Shown here piece by piece: positions 35,119-47,214 of a stretch of 64,000 nucleotides of DNA. The stretch comes from Cryptomeria japonica (taxonomy: Eukaryota > Streptophyta > Pinopsida > Cupressales > Cupressaceae): contig NC_081415.1 in NCBI RefSeq assembly GCF_030272615.1, positions 505,131,373-505,195,372 of the forward strand, in the 5' to 3' direction. Both the position numbers and the translations under genes were made by a program. The first letter of the stretch is position 1. Each line of letters begins with the position of its first letter. The notes under the pieces were generated by a model, which was not told the DNA's origin, did no database searches, and was given only the letters and a program-made list of their open reading frames with translations.

Positions 35119-35483
35119 AGCATGTAGGAGAAACATCCTAGCACATATTGACCATTAGATAGCGCATTCCAACCAACAATTAGCGCTTCTATCACTCACA
35201 TTAGCACATGATCAGTATAATATTGGTGAAAGCTCAGATAGCACTTGCCAACATCTTTTTAGTGTATAGGAGCATCGTCCTAGCGCATCTAAAACATATT
35301 ATAGTGCATTTGCATTAAACATTAGCGCCTCAGAGGAACATATTAGCTCAAAACCAATTCAACAATTATGTTATCAAACAGTGGAAAATAGCGCATTTGA
35401 GAAGCAGCATAGTGCATCTGGAATATTCTGTAGCACTTTGGGGTCATTATTTAGCGCATCAGGGCTCTGTTCTAGCACATGAT
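35119..35483 (+). repeat. B leader array 2: AGCGCA-type motif every 21 bp
   Basis: Motif starts are 35119, 35140, 35161, 35182, 35203, 35239, 35261, 35282, 35303, 35323, 35345, 35389, 35411, 35432, 35453 and 35474. Most steps are exactly 21 bp; 35345-35389 is two steps and 35203-35239 is irregular. Cores read AGCGCATT, AGCGCTTC, AGCACATG, AGTGCATC, AGCACTTT. No matching second array is present in A. Confidence 0.8.
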
Positions 35484-35866
35484 CAAGATTGGCAAAAAAT
35501 AGAGAGCAAACCAGTCACCTTGTGAAATTTTCATCAACAGTTTCAGATAGCCTTTAAGGTCCTCTGACAAATCCAACACAAAAAGGAAAAATTGCAAAGA
35601 AGGATCATAAGTGATAAATTTCCAAATCCAACTAATCACCCTTAGAAAGGGATATCAAATCTTCAACTATCTTGAGATCAGATTTTATCCAACAAGATTA
35701 AGGAGTATCAAAAATGGTGATCAAAGGTTCCACCATCCAACAAATCCAATCAAAACAAATACCTATTTAAGATCTCAAGCTATCAAATTAAATTTCTATA
35801 TCATGAAACTTGACTCATATCATTTGGCAAACTTTATCATAAGGGAGAATCAAACTAAACCTTTAC

Positions 35867-36256
35867 TTGACAACTAGACTTGAGTATCCAAAACAAAGTA
35901 TCCATCCAACGTCAACAATCAACATTTATCATTTGTGTATGACCATTCCCCATATTTTGAGAAGAATAAGTCTTCATCAAAAGACTAAGTTGAAGAAGAG
36001 ACAACCTAGTTCTAAGGCACTTATCAAGAGGAGTAAATTTCTCTATATCAACCATCAATTCTTTAAATCACATCACACATTCTTGTGTCATATGCGGTTT
36101 TATATCCAAGGAAAAACCAACAAATTTGACAAAGAACCTTTGAGAAGTAGGGCTTATGTTCAAAAAGAAGCATTCAACATCCAATGCCTTAATAGGGGAG
36201 GAATGATTAATCCCGCCTTGTTTCCAAAGTTTCTTATCACTTACAACAAAGCTTGA
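35867..36256 (+). CDS. Leader ORF of B, conserved with A (unknown function)
   Basis: The function is unknown. From Met25 (35939) to the end, about 57 of 105 residues match the leader ORF of A in a hand alignment with one gap. Shared blocks include SSKALIKR, QGKTN.FD, a GG.I.P..FP motif and ITYN. The protein is basic with aromatic residues and has no signal peptide. Conservation starts at Met25, so that is the likelier start. It lies about 65 bp before B's gag. It has no stop, although B's gag-pol has many; at about one stop per hundred codons in gag-pol, this is not strong proof of selection. Confidence 0.55.
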   Translation: MTTRLEYPKQSIHPTSTINIYHLCMTIPHILRRISLHQKTKLKKRQPSSKALIKRSKFLYINHQFFKSHHTFLCHMRFYIQGKTNKFDKEPLRSRAYVQKEAFNIQCLNRGGMINPALFPKFLITYNKA

Positions 36257-36321
36257 CCTAAGCCACCAACTCCACCAAGAACCCCAATAGAAGAATAAGA
36301 ATTCACTACTATAGAGATATA

Positions 36322-37990
36322 TTGATGCCCGTTGTCACTCGATCTCAAAAAAACAAAATGAAAGAGTCACAACCAGAATCAAGCATGAGTCGTAGGGATA
36401 CCAATCCTTTTGATGAATGTGCAAATATGGAAGAAACAACGATCACCGAAGAGATTCTCCAAGAATGTCAAGAGAATGTTTCTTTCCAAAAACTCATAGA
36501 AAGATTTATAGAAATGGATAAGCAAAAATATCTCCTCATGCTAACTAGTAAAGGAGTCAATATTCCTAAAGATTTTGACACAAAAAACTTAAGGGATACG
36601 GATGAGAGAATTTCATGAACAAGGGTGAGAAACTATACTTACAATCAAGAACACTTGAGAGGAGAGGAAATGCATGATCAAGAAAACTTACACAACTGAG
36701 ATCACACCCATGAACAAGATAACACTCACGAACAAGAAAATACCCGCAATCGGGACAATCTTAATGAACAAGGGGAAAGTCCCCATCGAAGGGCCAATGC
36801 ACCCCTAGGTATTCTTACACAACAAATCCAAACACTTCAAAGAAAAATGCATGACATGCAACAAGGAACCATGATACGAAACTCATTAGAAGAGATTTGT
36901 CCTTATCCTTTTGATAGGAGATTAAACATGGTACCTTTTCCCCCAAATTTAGATATACCAAAGTATGACAAATACACTGGTAAGACTGATCCACATGATC
37001 ACGTTCGGGAATTTTGTACTATGAGCTTGGAGTTTGCTCATAATGACACATACTTAATGAGACTATTCTCAAGAAGTTTGGGAGGGAAAACAATGTAGTG
37101 GTTGTCAAAACTCACACCTCCCATTAGATCATTTGATGAGTTGGTGAATAAATTCATAACACAATACTCCTATAATATCCAACACATGATCACCATGCTT
37201 GACGTATGCAATACAAAACAAAAGAACAATAAAAAATTCATGGTGTTTCTACAACAATGGAGGCACATGGTCGCAAGGTACCCATGAGATGTGCCTGAAA
37301 AGGAAAGATGGAAATCTCCATAGACAATATGAATAGTGAAATGAGTTATCATCTCAAACTACAATGCATACCATATTTTGCAAAATTAATAGAGAATGGT
37401 ATCCAAGTAGAGGAAGATTCCATCAAGAAAGGAACCTTGAAGTTATTTAAGAAAGGTTTTAGTTCATCAAACAATAACACCTTTAATAATCAAAACAATA
37501 ACAACAACTCAAACAAGTCCAGATTTTGGACAAGAAGCAAAAAAGTTGTTAATGATGGGGTAGTTGATGCCAACAATGTAAAGTATAAACAACCAGTGTT
37601 GACTTTATCAGGCAACCCACCATCCAATAATGATCAAAGAAGTGCCAATCAAGGCACTAACACTTATCAATGGAATACCAACCAAGGAGCTTCAACATCA
37701 AACGACAACAACAATCACCAAGGCAACAACAACAACAACAACCTAGGGAACAACACAAACCAAAGAGGCAACACTAATACTTCCCCGTATCAATGAATAT
37801 ACACACCATTAGCACAAACCTTGGAATCAGCATTTCAAGACCTATTGGCAAATAAGATCATCACATTTCCAGCTACAAGCAACTTTGAACCCCAAGTCAA
37901 ACAACCATGGTGGAATGACTCACACTATTGTGAGTATCATCAAAACAAAGGGCATAGAACAAATGATTGCATGAGGTTGAAAAACCTAGT
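36322..37990 (+). pseudogene. Element B gag
   Basis: It starts MPVVTRSQKNK, like A's MAQTRSRSRQR. The capsid-like Retrotrans_gag domain shows ICPYPFDRRLNM, KYDKYTGKTDPHDHVREF and YLMRLFSRSLGG, then an RWRHM-like block. An Asn-rich segment (about 37460-37790) is longer than in A. A zinc knuckle CEYHQNKGHRTNDC (CX2HX4HX4C) lies at about 37927-37968. Stops fall near 36616, 37096 and 37285, with frame changes. In the living element gag forms the capsid. Confidence 0.85.
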
Positions 37991-40130
37991 TTAAGATATG
38001 ATCGACAAGGGAGATCTAACACTCGATGGTCATAAAACCAATGGTGACCATGAATCTTTCAAAATCCCTCTTCCTAATTACGACAAGGGAGGAGCATCAA
38101 TGTCAAACAACACCAAAGGAGCTAGTATCAATCACATATACGAAAACACTATCAATCACATATCAGTATATGACAATCAAGTGAATGTCATAAAAATCAA
38201 AGACAAACAAGAACATGTGTCGATAAATGTGACAAAAAGAGCTCAAAAATATGTCTTGAAGGGGAACGCATCAACAATAAAAAACTCTCCCCAAGACTCA
38301 ATATAACTTGGTCGACCAACTATAGAGAACACCCGCTAAGATATCTATACTTGAGTTGCTCAAAATTTCACCAAAACACAAGGATATCTTGGAGAAAGCT
38401 CTTGTCGAAACAACCGTTCCAAATAATTTGGATATTGATCGATTCCAAGCCATGTTGGCCCATATGATGGTGCCACATAACATATCTTTTTCTGAACATG
38501 ATGATGTCTCCTTGAGTCATCTACATAACACCCCACTACATATCAAGGTCTTAGTCTATAAACATCAGGTAAAAAGAGTATTAATAGATGGAGGAGATGG
38601 TCTTAATATATATACCCTAAAGCTTATTCGTGTATTGGGCTTCTCTGAGCTAGCTATTGATCCCAAAAATAAAATCACTATCAAAGCCTATGATGATGAA
38701 GAAAGATCATCTGAAGTAACTATGATACTACCCATTCAGGTAGGTCTTGTACAAAGAGACATAATGTGCTAAGTCTTGGACATAAACTTGTCATACAATA
38801 TACTATTGGGTCATCCATGAAATGCAAGCGGTACCTTCTACGTACCATCAATGTCTCAAGTTCCCTTACAATGTACAGGAAATTTCAATATTTGCAAATA
38901 ATAACCCTTTTCAGTACTGCAATGCTATGGGGGCAGCTCAAGATAGTCTGGTTCCACACAATAGGGAGGCCCAAGCTTCCTCATCATCCAACCATCAAGA
39001 AGAACTCAAGTCCCTATCGATGAACTTCAAGAAAAAGATGAAAATAAAGGACCAAGGCATGGGGGAGTACTCTTTTGAACCCTTGTGTCTATCTAAATTG
39101 CCAACTTCACCAAGGTCTTATGGACAACCTTCCACATCAAGACATCAAGCAACACAACCCATAACAAATTTTGATGGTAAATTTATCCAAAAGGGCACAC
39201 TGGCTGAAGAATCAGAAGATAAATATATCCTTAGCTGGCTATACAAGGATGAGGAAGAAATCAGAGTTGCTACCCTAGAAGTAGTCATACCAACAAAACA
39301 ATATGGAAATGGGTTCCAGATCATGCAACAAATGGGATACAAAGGAAAAGGACCTATTGGCAAGCATCAAGAAGGAATAATAGAAGCCATACAACCCCAT
39401 TCATAATTTGCAAAAGACAAAATAGGACTTGGGTATGGACAACATGTTCCGCCTGTGAAAAAGAAAGATCACCATCAAAAACCTCAATGGAAAAAAAAGA
39501 AAAAACATAATGAAGACTCATGGAAAGAAGCACTGAACCAAGCAGTAAAAAAGACAAGGAAGAAGCAAAAACATGAAGAAAACAAGTCGACAAGAAGAAC
39601 TCACTATCCAAAGAGAGGAAGCTTCTTATAAGAAAGTCCATCATGTACAAGAACCTGATCAAGCCAAGGCTGAGCCATGACCTAAGGAAATTTCTACTCA
39701 AAGAAAGGAAACGGTGTATGAACAAATTCAAAGAGTACAAGCAAGCACCGATCTCGAATCAAAACAAACTACCAAACTTGTGTCAATTATCAATGATCTT
39801 TTCTCACCATACAACATACCTGTCAGATTCAGTGAAGCCACTTGGGATAGCGATTCTGGAATAGATTCTAATGAGTATGAGTAGGATACTTGTTTTGATG
39901 TTATCGAAGATATTGAGGTGGATACAATCCACGCATACACACCCATTTCTCATGAGGGACAAGGCTCAAGATCTCAATCGTTTGAATTTAGACCACAACA
40001 TATCTATGAGGCTAGTGAGAACGAGCAGTGACAATACGAACAAGGCAATGTCAAGGAGAGTACCATCGAAGACCTCAAGAATATCATAGACCTCACCGAT
40101 ATCCCAAACAACTATGGCGATATCTCCATC
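37991..40130 (+). pseudogene. Element B protease and G-patch region
   Basis: The protease signature is RVLIDGGDGLNIYTLKL (about 38577-38628; D-G-G in place of D-S/T-G), followed by ITIKAYDDEERSS. A separate frame holds the G-patch NGFQIMQQMGYKGKGPIGKHQEGI (39310-39378). Several stops (for example 38770) and frame changes break the frame. The acidic, poorly conserved spacer after it corresponds to the Pro-rich spacer in A. Confidence 0.75.
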
Positions 40131-41720
40131 ATGACACTTACAACAATTGATCTTAACCCGCCAAATGATTCCTTACCGCTCATATATCCTGGCCTCATAG
40201 ACTGGGAAGAACCCAAACATTATGATATACCAATATTCCCAAATGATGAGTCAATTGTACAATACATGTGCTCAGTCAACCCAGAAACATACTCCGTCAG
40301 TGAAGCACATAACGATATATGCAATCAAGGGAGTACCAAGTCTCTTAGTCATAAAAACAAAATAAAAAATGGATCTAATGTTGAAAACCATTTAATGGTA
40401 GTGTTGGATCGCAAAAACAAAAAATAAAAAATAAAGGACATATTTGAAGATGAAAACATTTTTGAGGCACCTGAAGATGGGAGACTTGACACTCTTCCTA
40501 AACATTACTAGGAGAGATCACCAATCTTCATTGAGCCAACTCAATCAATAAATGTCGGCACTAAAGCGGCAGCCAAAACCATACATCTGGCAGAATCATT
40601 CACAGAAAAAGAAAAACCAAATTTTGTTAAATTATTCATGGAGAAGAAAATCAATTTTTCTTGGTCTTATGCTGAAATGCCAGGGGTAGATCCGAATCTA
40701 ATCATGCATCACTTGTCCATCGCTCCTAGAGTTAAGCCTATCAAACAAAAATTAATGAAAATGAATCCACATGTGGCATTATTAGTCAAAGAAGAACTGA
40801 ATATGTTATTAGATGTCAGATTCATCTGACCTATAGACTATGCCGAATGGATCTCAAACATTGTACCAGTTTCTAAACTGGATAAAAGCATAACAATTTG
40901 TACAGACTTCAGAGACCTAAATAAGGCATGTCCAAAGGATGACTTTCCTTTGCCAAGTATCAACACCATTGTTGATCTAACAACAGGGCACACATTTCTA
41001 TCACTCATGGGCGACTTCTCTGGCTATAACCAAATCAAGATAGCTCCAGAGGATCAAGATAAAACTGCATTCACATGTCCATGGGGAACACATTGCTAGA
41101 ATATCATTCCTTTTGGCTTGAAAAATGTTGGTGCAACTTATCACAAAGACATGACAAACATTTTCCACGATATGATGCATACTTTCATGGAGGATTATGT
41201 GGATGATTTGCTAGCTAAATCATTCACAAGAGATGAACACCTAGACATCCTAGATAAAATCTTTCAATGATTAGAGCAATTCAATGTCAGATTAAATCCT
41301 AAGAAGTGTGTCTTTGGGGTCATATCTGACAAACTTTTGGGCTACATTGTACTAGGAAAGGGCATTGAAGTAGATCCAACAAAGGTTTAGGCTATCATGG
41401 AGATGCCACCTCCTAAAAACATTAGCCAACTGCGATCTCTACAGAGCAGGCTACAATCCATCAGATGATTTATTGTTTAGTTAGCAAATAAATGTCTTCC
41501 ATTCAATCATCTACTTCATAAGAATATACCTTTTAGATGGGAAGACAAATATGCAGAATCATTCCACCAGCTCAAACAATATCTGATGAATCCACTAGTT
41601 TTGGTACCACCGATAGAAGACAAGTCACTCATCCTCTATATATCAATAACAAAAGTATCATTGGGGGCACTGCTAGCATAAGAAGATCCAGCAAGCAAAG
41701 AAAGGGATATCTATTATATC
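40131..41720 (+). pseudogene. Element B reverse transcriptase
   Basis: RT blocks are FSWSYAEMPGVDPNL, YAEWISNIVPV, CTDFRDLNKACPKDDFPLP, FSGYNQIKIAPEDQ, FGLKN and YVDDLLAKS (YVDD near 41199-41210, intact). Stops fall at about 40827 (before PIDYAEW) and 41097 (a TGG-to-TAG change in HCW), among others. Domain order is as in A. Confidence 0.88.
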
Positions 41721-42350
41721 AATAGGACTTTGAACAGATATGAACTCAATTATACATTTATCAAAAAGGCTTTCTTAGCAGTGGTGTTTGCTTCCCAAAA
41801 GTTCTACCACTATATGTTAGCCCACACAATCAAGCTGGTAGCAAAGATCAATCCTCTCAAGTATCTACTCAGCAAGGTCTCTCTCACAGGAAGATTAGAT
41901 AAATGGGTTATGATCCTAAGTGAGTTTGACATTCAATACACTAAACGATGGGCTATCAAAGGACAAGCAATTGCAGATCGACTGGCAGAAGCACCACTAC
42001 CAAACCAACACCCACTACAGCTAGAATTTCTAGATATGGATGTACTCACTATCACACCCAAGCAATGGACCTTATACTTTGATGGATCTTATACACAACA
42101 TGGATCGAGTGTCCGCATACTTTTTGTCACTCCAGAGGGGCACACAATTTCGAGATCTTACAGACTAATGTTTCCATGCACCAACAATATTGTTGAATAC
42201 AAAGCTCTAGTAATAGGAATCAAAGTAGTTGCAGAATGGAGAATCACATAATAAAGAGTCTATGGGGATTCTCAATTAGTTATCAATCAGATCAATGATG
42301 ACTATCAGATGAAAGATGATAAGCTAATTCCTGGTGGAGTAATTATTTTC
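41721..42350 (+). pseudogene. Element B RNase H pair
   Basis: 41730-41990 gives the tail of the RT-linked RNase H (YELNYTFIKKAFLAVV, KINPLKYLLSK, GQAIADRLAEAP). A second RNase H starts WTLYFDGSYTQHGS at about 42066 and continues with FPCTNNIVEYKALV, a degraded form of NNIAEYEAL. Having a second, archaeal-type RNase H after the first is the hallmark of the Tat lineage. A stop at 42249 and a large loss after about 42320 remove its end. Confidence 0.85.
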
Positions 42351-43668
42351 CCCAGCTTATGACAATTCAACATCCCAAGTCATTTGTGCCTTGACCGGTT
42401 CTGATTCCCCTCTATACGGGAAGATATATGACTATCTAAAAAAATAATACCCTCCCACCCGAACTATCTCTCAACCAAAAATGAAGCTTCATTTGACAAG
42501 CCGCCCGCTATACCTTAACCGCTGAAACACTTTACCGTCAAGGTCTAGATGGTACTCTTCTTTGATGCCTCGATCATAATGAATCTGACTATGCCTTACA
42601 TGAGCTTCATGAAGATATTTATGGTACACATTCAAGTGGTCCTACTCTCACCAAGAAACTTCTGAGAATGGGATATTACTGGCCGAAAATAAAAAGAGAG
42701 TCCTATCAATTTTCTAGGAAATGTCCTAAATGCCAAATTCCTGGTAAGCTCATACATGCACCAACATAGGAGCTGCAACCATTCACCACATCTTACCTTT
42801 CTATCAATGGGGACTTGATCTAGTGGGAAAGATTCATCCTTCCTCTTCAAATGGACATAAGTTCATTATCACCGCCATGAAGTACTTCACCAAGTAGATC
42901 GAAGCAGTCCCAATGACCACCATGACTGGAAACCAAATCTCATCATTCATCCTCAACTATCTCATTTGCAGATATGGCATTCCTAGTTCCATCATCATAG
43001 ATAATGGACGTCCTTTCAAGAATCAAGATGTGCAAGAGCTATGTGAATGATTCAAAATCCAACATCACTTTTCCATACCATACTACCCACAAGAGAATGA
43101 CCAAGCAGAAGCATCAAACAAAACAATCCTAAAAATCCTCAAGAAAATAGTAAATAATGCTGGCAAGGATTTGCATGTACAACTCAATCCAACACTTTGG
43201 GCCTACAGAATGAGTATCCGCACACCCACAAGGGCTACACCATATTCATTGGTGTATGGTTTAGAAGCAATTATGCCTCTTGAGTTAGAAATCCTATCTC
43301 TCTGAGTATCTTTGAAGGGCCTCATACCAGATGAGGAATATTGAGTGAACAGGTTGCAGGAACTAGAGCTTCTTGATGAAAAATGACAATGTGCCTACGA
43401 CCATCTCAAGACATATCAACAACGAATGTGTAGAAGCTATAATCACAAATTCATCCCAAGGGCTTTTCAAATTGGTGATCTAGTCCTAAAAGAAAATCCC
43501 AGAAATCAGCAAGACCGAGAGAAGAAGGAGAAATTTGAACCTAATTGGTTGGGACCCTTTGTCATCATATTAGCCTACGGATCAACAACATATCAGTTGT
43601 CAAATTCAGAAGGGAACATACTCAATGAACCAACCAACATCATCCATTTGAAGAAGTTCTACACTTGA
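42351..43668 (+). pseudogene. Element B integrase and C-terminal GPF/Y-like region
   Basis: Recognisable parts are IYGTHSSGPTLTKKLLRMGYYWP-like zinc-domain sequence, CPKCQ, WGLDLVGKIHPSS, ITAMKYFTK, IIDNG.PFKNQDV (second Asp), YYPQ.N.QAEASN (Glu) and a C-terminal NWLGPFVI. Several stops and shifts separate them. The C-terminal 80 codons (43426-43668) are open. It aligns to A from end to end. Confidence 0.85.
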
Positions 43669-44945
43669 GTCATCCAATGCATAGATCAAGCACAAAAGCA
43701 AAAAAAAAAAAAGTATCAAAAAATCCTCAGTATGGTGAAAACCTAGCAAACAGGCACCTTGTGACACAAAAAAAAAATCAAAAAAATACAAAAAAGAAAA
43801 GAAAAAGAAATCAAAAAGTGCAATAAAAATAAGTGGTGAAAACCTGGCAACAGGCGCTATTTGTGAGAGAACGACTCCTCTATCTATTACTACTCACATC
43901 ATATATTCAATCCATCTGATCTCATCCCATAGACATCGCAAAACACTTATACACACAACATTATCCACATACTTAGCATAGTCAATGTCCTTGATTATCT
44001 AAATAGTTATCCATATCATATCCCACCATGGCTTGTTGATCAATGTATATTTTCACATCGACAAGTGTCCATAACTGGGGGCAGCATTCATCTCGATTTA
44101 GCATCCAAACAACAAACAAGGATCACGACATACTAAGGAAACCAATGTCAAAACTGATTATCAGACTGGAAAACAGGATCATTATCCAACTACAACTTCA
44201 ACACACACACAATGGATGATTTATTCTGAATTATGATTTGTTTACATTTGGCATGAATTTTTGACTATTTGTATCTTGATTTATGAATCGTTAGATCTCC
44301 TAAGCTACTCAAGGATGCACTGAGCTAGAGAAGCAACGAAGAAATCTGATATTTTTCTTTGGTTTTATGTCTGTGAGATGATCATTCGTATGGTTCAAAT
44401 TTGTCTCAAGACATGATTGGAAACATATCATTGAAGACATTTTCCATTTTGCACATAAAAATGGTTAACTCTTGTCTGTTTTATGCAAGCAACACTCAGG
44501 TTGTCTTGGTTCAATTATACCTCAATGCTTGTGTCATCTTGCAATATCAAAAACATGTAATTCATACTCAGGTCATCATGGTTTAATTATACCATGATGC
44601 TTATATTAACTTTCAACATATCAAAATCTTGATGATGACAAAAGGAACACAAACAAAGTGACTAACAAGAATGACAACGAAAAGATTACAATGATCATTT
44701 AGTGGCATTTCATACTCAATTGCATTCATTTAGCTACATTTATACATCTCATATCATTATCATTATCATCTATATCTCATTTTCAAGATACATCTCTCAT
44801 CATACATCTCATTTTCAAGATACATCTCATCATCATCATCTAGTCACATTCATCATTGCATCCCTTGCATGCATATATATTGCATCATCATGGAATCTTT
44901 CTCCACTTTCATATCTTCATTATTCATCCAACTCTCATCTATCAT
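43669..44945 (+). other. Region between pol and the 3' repeats of B
   Basis: Non-coding. GGTGAAAACC..GCAAACAGGCRC occurs twice (43735 and 43840) and once in A (59023), so this is a conserved post-pol segment. A-rich runs are common. No ORF has motifs. Confidence 0.5.
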
Positions 44946-45265
44946 GTCTTATACAAGATGTATCTTTCCTGAAACCAGACATTTTGATCAAGTCTTATAC
45001 AGGATATATCATTCTTGAAACCAGACATTTTGATCATCTTTGTCTTATATAGGAGGTGTCATTCCTGAAACCAGACTTGATCCCAATCTTGTCAATTCTA
45101 TCAATCCATTTCATCTAATCCATTCTATAAAGTCTTATACAGGATGTATCTTTCTTGAAACCAAACATTTTGATCATGTCTTATACAGGATATATCATTC
45201 CTGAAACCAAATGTTTTGATCATCTTTGTCTTATACAGGAGGTGCCATTCCTGAAACCAGACTTA
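44946..45265 (+). repeat. Six-copy tandem repeat near the 3' end of B
   Basis: Copies begin GTCTTATACARGATRTATC / GTCTTATAYAGGAGGTG at about 44946, 44993, 45043, 45131, 45177 and 45228. Each contains TTCYTGAAACCARAC and, in most, ATTTTGATCAT. Spacing is about 46-51 bp with one gap of about 88 bp, so the six form two groups of three related by a duplication of about 184 bp. Confidence 0.75.
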
Positions 45266-45419
45266 ATCTCAATCTCATCAATCTCATCAATCCAATCAAT
45301 CTGATCAATCTTATCAAACCCATGCATGCCATCATCTATCCACTCTTCTATCTTTCAAATAACATTCCTCTTCTTTCAAGAGATCATTCGTGCCTTTAGT
45401 GCACAAATGATCTCCCAAG

Positions 45420-45775
45420 GGGACATTATCATATCAAATCTCGACATCAATTTCATATCAGTCTCATATCGACATTTGTCTCATATCAAATCATTTCTTC
45501 ATATCTGGGGCATCATATCAAATCTCGACATCAATTTCATATCAATCTCATATCAATACCAATTCATATCAACTTTTTATATCAAATTAATTCTTCATAT
45601 CTAGGGCATCATATCAAATCTTGACATCAATTTCATGTCAGTTTCATATCAAATCAATTCTTCATTTTGGGACATCATATCGAATCTCGACATCAATTTC
45701 ATATCAGTTTCATATCGACACCAACTTCATATCGACTTTTTCATATCTGGGGCATCATATCAAACATTTTGGCAC
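45420..45775 (+). repeat. Degenerate tandem repeat (65-98 bp unit) before the PPT of B
   Basis: The phrase CATCATATCAAATCTCGACATC (with small changes) recurs near 45426, 45508, 45606, 45671 and, shortened, 45752. It is followed by TTTCATATCAGT. A (T/C)ATATC(A/G) micro-motif fills the rest. Confidence 0.7.
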
Positions 45776-45856
45776 ACAACATCATATCGATAAAATTTTG
45801 GTAGCGTATCCAACAATTTTCTTTGAATCAACATGTGCACACACGTCACTTCAATT

Positions 45857-45866
45857 AGGAGCAAAA
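45857..45866 (+). promoter_or_regulatory. Polypurine tract of B
   Basis: AGGAGCAAAA lies directly before the 3' LTR start TGTAGACATATAAATC. It resembles the end of A's tract (GAGGGGCAAA). Confidence 0.75.
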
Positions 45867-47214
45867 TGTAGACATATAAATCTGACCACTTTCTTAAATA
45901 AATATTTAATATTTATTTTAACCCTATCCCTCCTATTAATTAAATCCTATTTAATTAATTTATTCATTTTCATCTATTTGATTAAATAAATTATTCAATT
46001 TATTTAATTAAATTCACCTAAACCTTTTCTAGCCTTTAATTAAATAAATCACTTTATTTAATTAATTCCCCTTTCTTCCTTTTAATTATATTTACATTTA
46101 ATTAAATTAACCCTTGCATATAAATAAATCTAATTTATTTATAAAAATCCCCCCACTTGTATTTATGCAAGTTGCATCTATTTTGGTTTAAATAAAGCAA
46201 TTTTATTCTAATTAAAATCCTAATTCCCCCCACTTGCATTTTCCTACATCTCCCAGTTGTCTCTTTAACCTCTTCTAGGGCCTTCTGGATTCTTCTTAAC
46301 CCTTTTAATTAGCCTAATCATGTCCTTTCCCTAAGTCTGAGGAGGTCACTTCTCAAATTTGGACAAAAGTCTTCTAAATGCATTTAAGGCTATACTTTTT
46401 CAACAAGCTAACTTGTTGAGTTCCCCCAAATTTGGAAGGACTCTTACAAATTTGTCCCCAAAGTCTTCTAAACCATTAATGGTTAATTCAGCCTCCCTTC
46501 ATGGTTAGAGACTTTCTCTCTAACTTAACTCTCATCTAACCGAGGGGTCTCATCAAGCACCCATGGCTTTAACCTTGGTTATCCTATTAACCCTTGCATA
46601 AGAGTTTACCAATTGGGTAAAAGCTTTATCCAATGGATAACTCTAACCTAACCTTAACCTTACCTCCTAGGGTAACCTTCATGTCTCCTCAAGCATTTAA
46701 TGCCTCTTACATCTCCTCTCAAGCCCTCTCAGGGTGACATTTGTCAACTTGGGATTGGATTAAATCCCTCACATGGATTGAGTAACTTTCAATCCTAGTG
46801 TAGTGTCCCTCCAAGACTTAAATTTTGATTCATGATTCGATAGACTTATCTAGAGTTATGATGATATTTTGATGATGATTATGTCTTTATTCCTATGCAG
46901 TAGACATTTATGATGCTATATGGACATGTGATATATTGATGACTTTTAATGATCTATGTGATGGATGACATGTTATGATTATTCGATGGATGGTATTTCT
47001 TGATGGACTTATATGTATTCGAGATTTTTATGTGATTTATATGGTTTCATGATATATGATGATGATACTAACCCTACTTCATGATGATGATTTTATAAGA
47101 TGTGTTTGTATTGGGTGACTATCTTCGTGAAAGGGATGATGCCTTATCACTCATCACGAGCATGATAAGGTGTTGTGATTCTCTTTCACTTGCCTGCTAC
47201 TATGATGTTGTATA
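45867..47214 (+). repeat. 3' LTR of element B, left part (ends in C)
   Basis: 45867-46798 is LTR of B. It matches 19741-20237 plus 27565-27904 of the 5' copy and retains 114 bp of LTR that were deleted there. From 46799 (TGTAGTGTCCC, preceded by CCTAG) it is element C, up to the insertion of A at 47215. C resumes at 62716. Confidence 0.8.

Noticed and set aside
44702-45052. 116-codon ORF rich in Ile, His and Ser
   Set aside because: It is generated by CATCAT-type low-complexity sequence and tandem repeats before B's 3' LTR.
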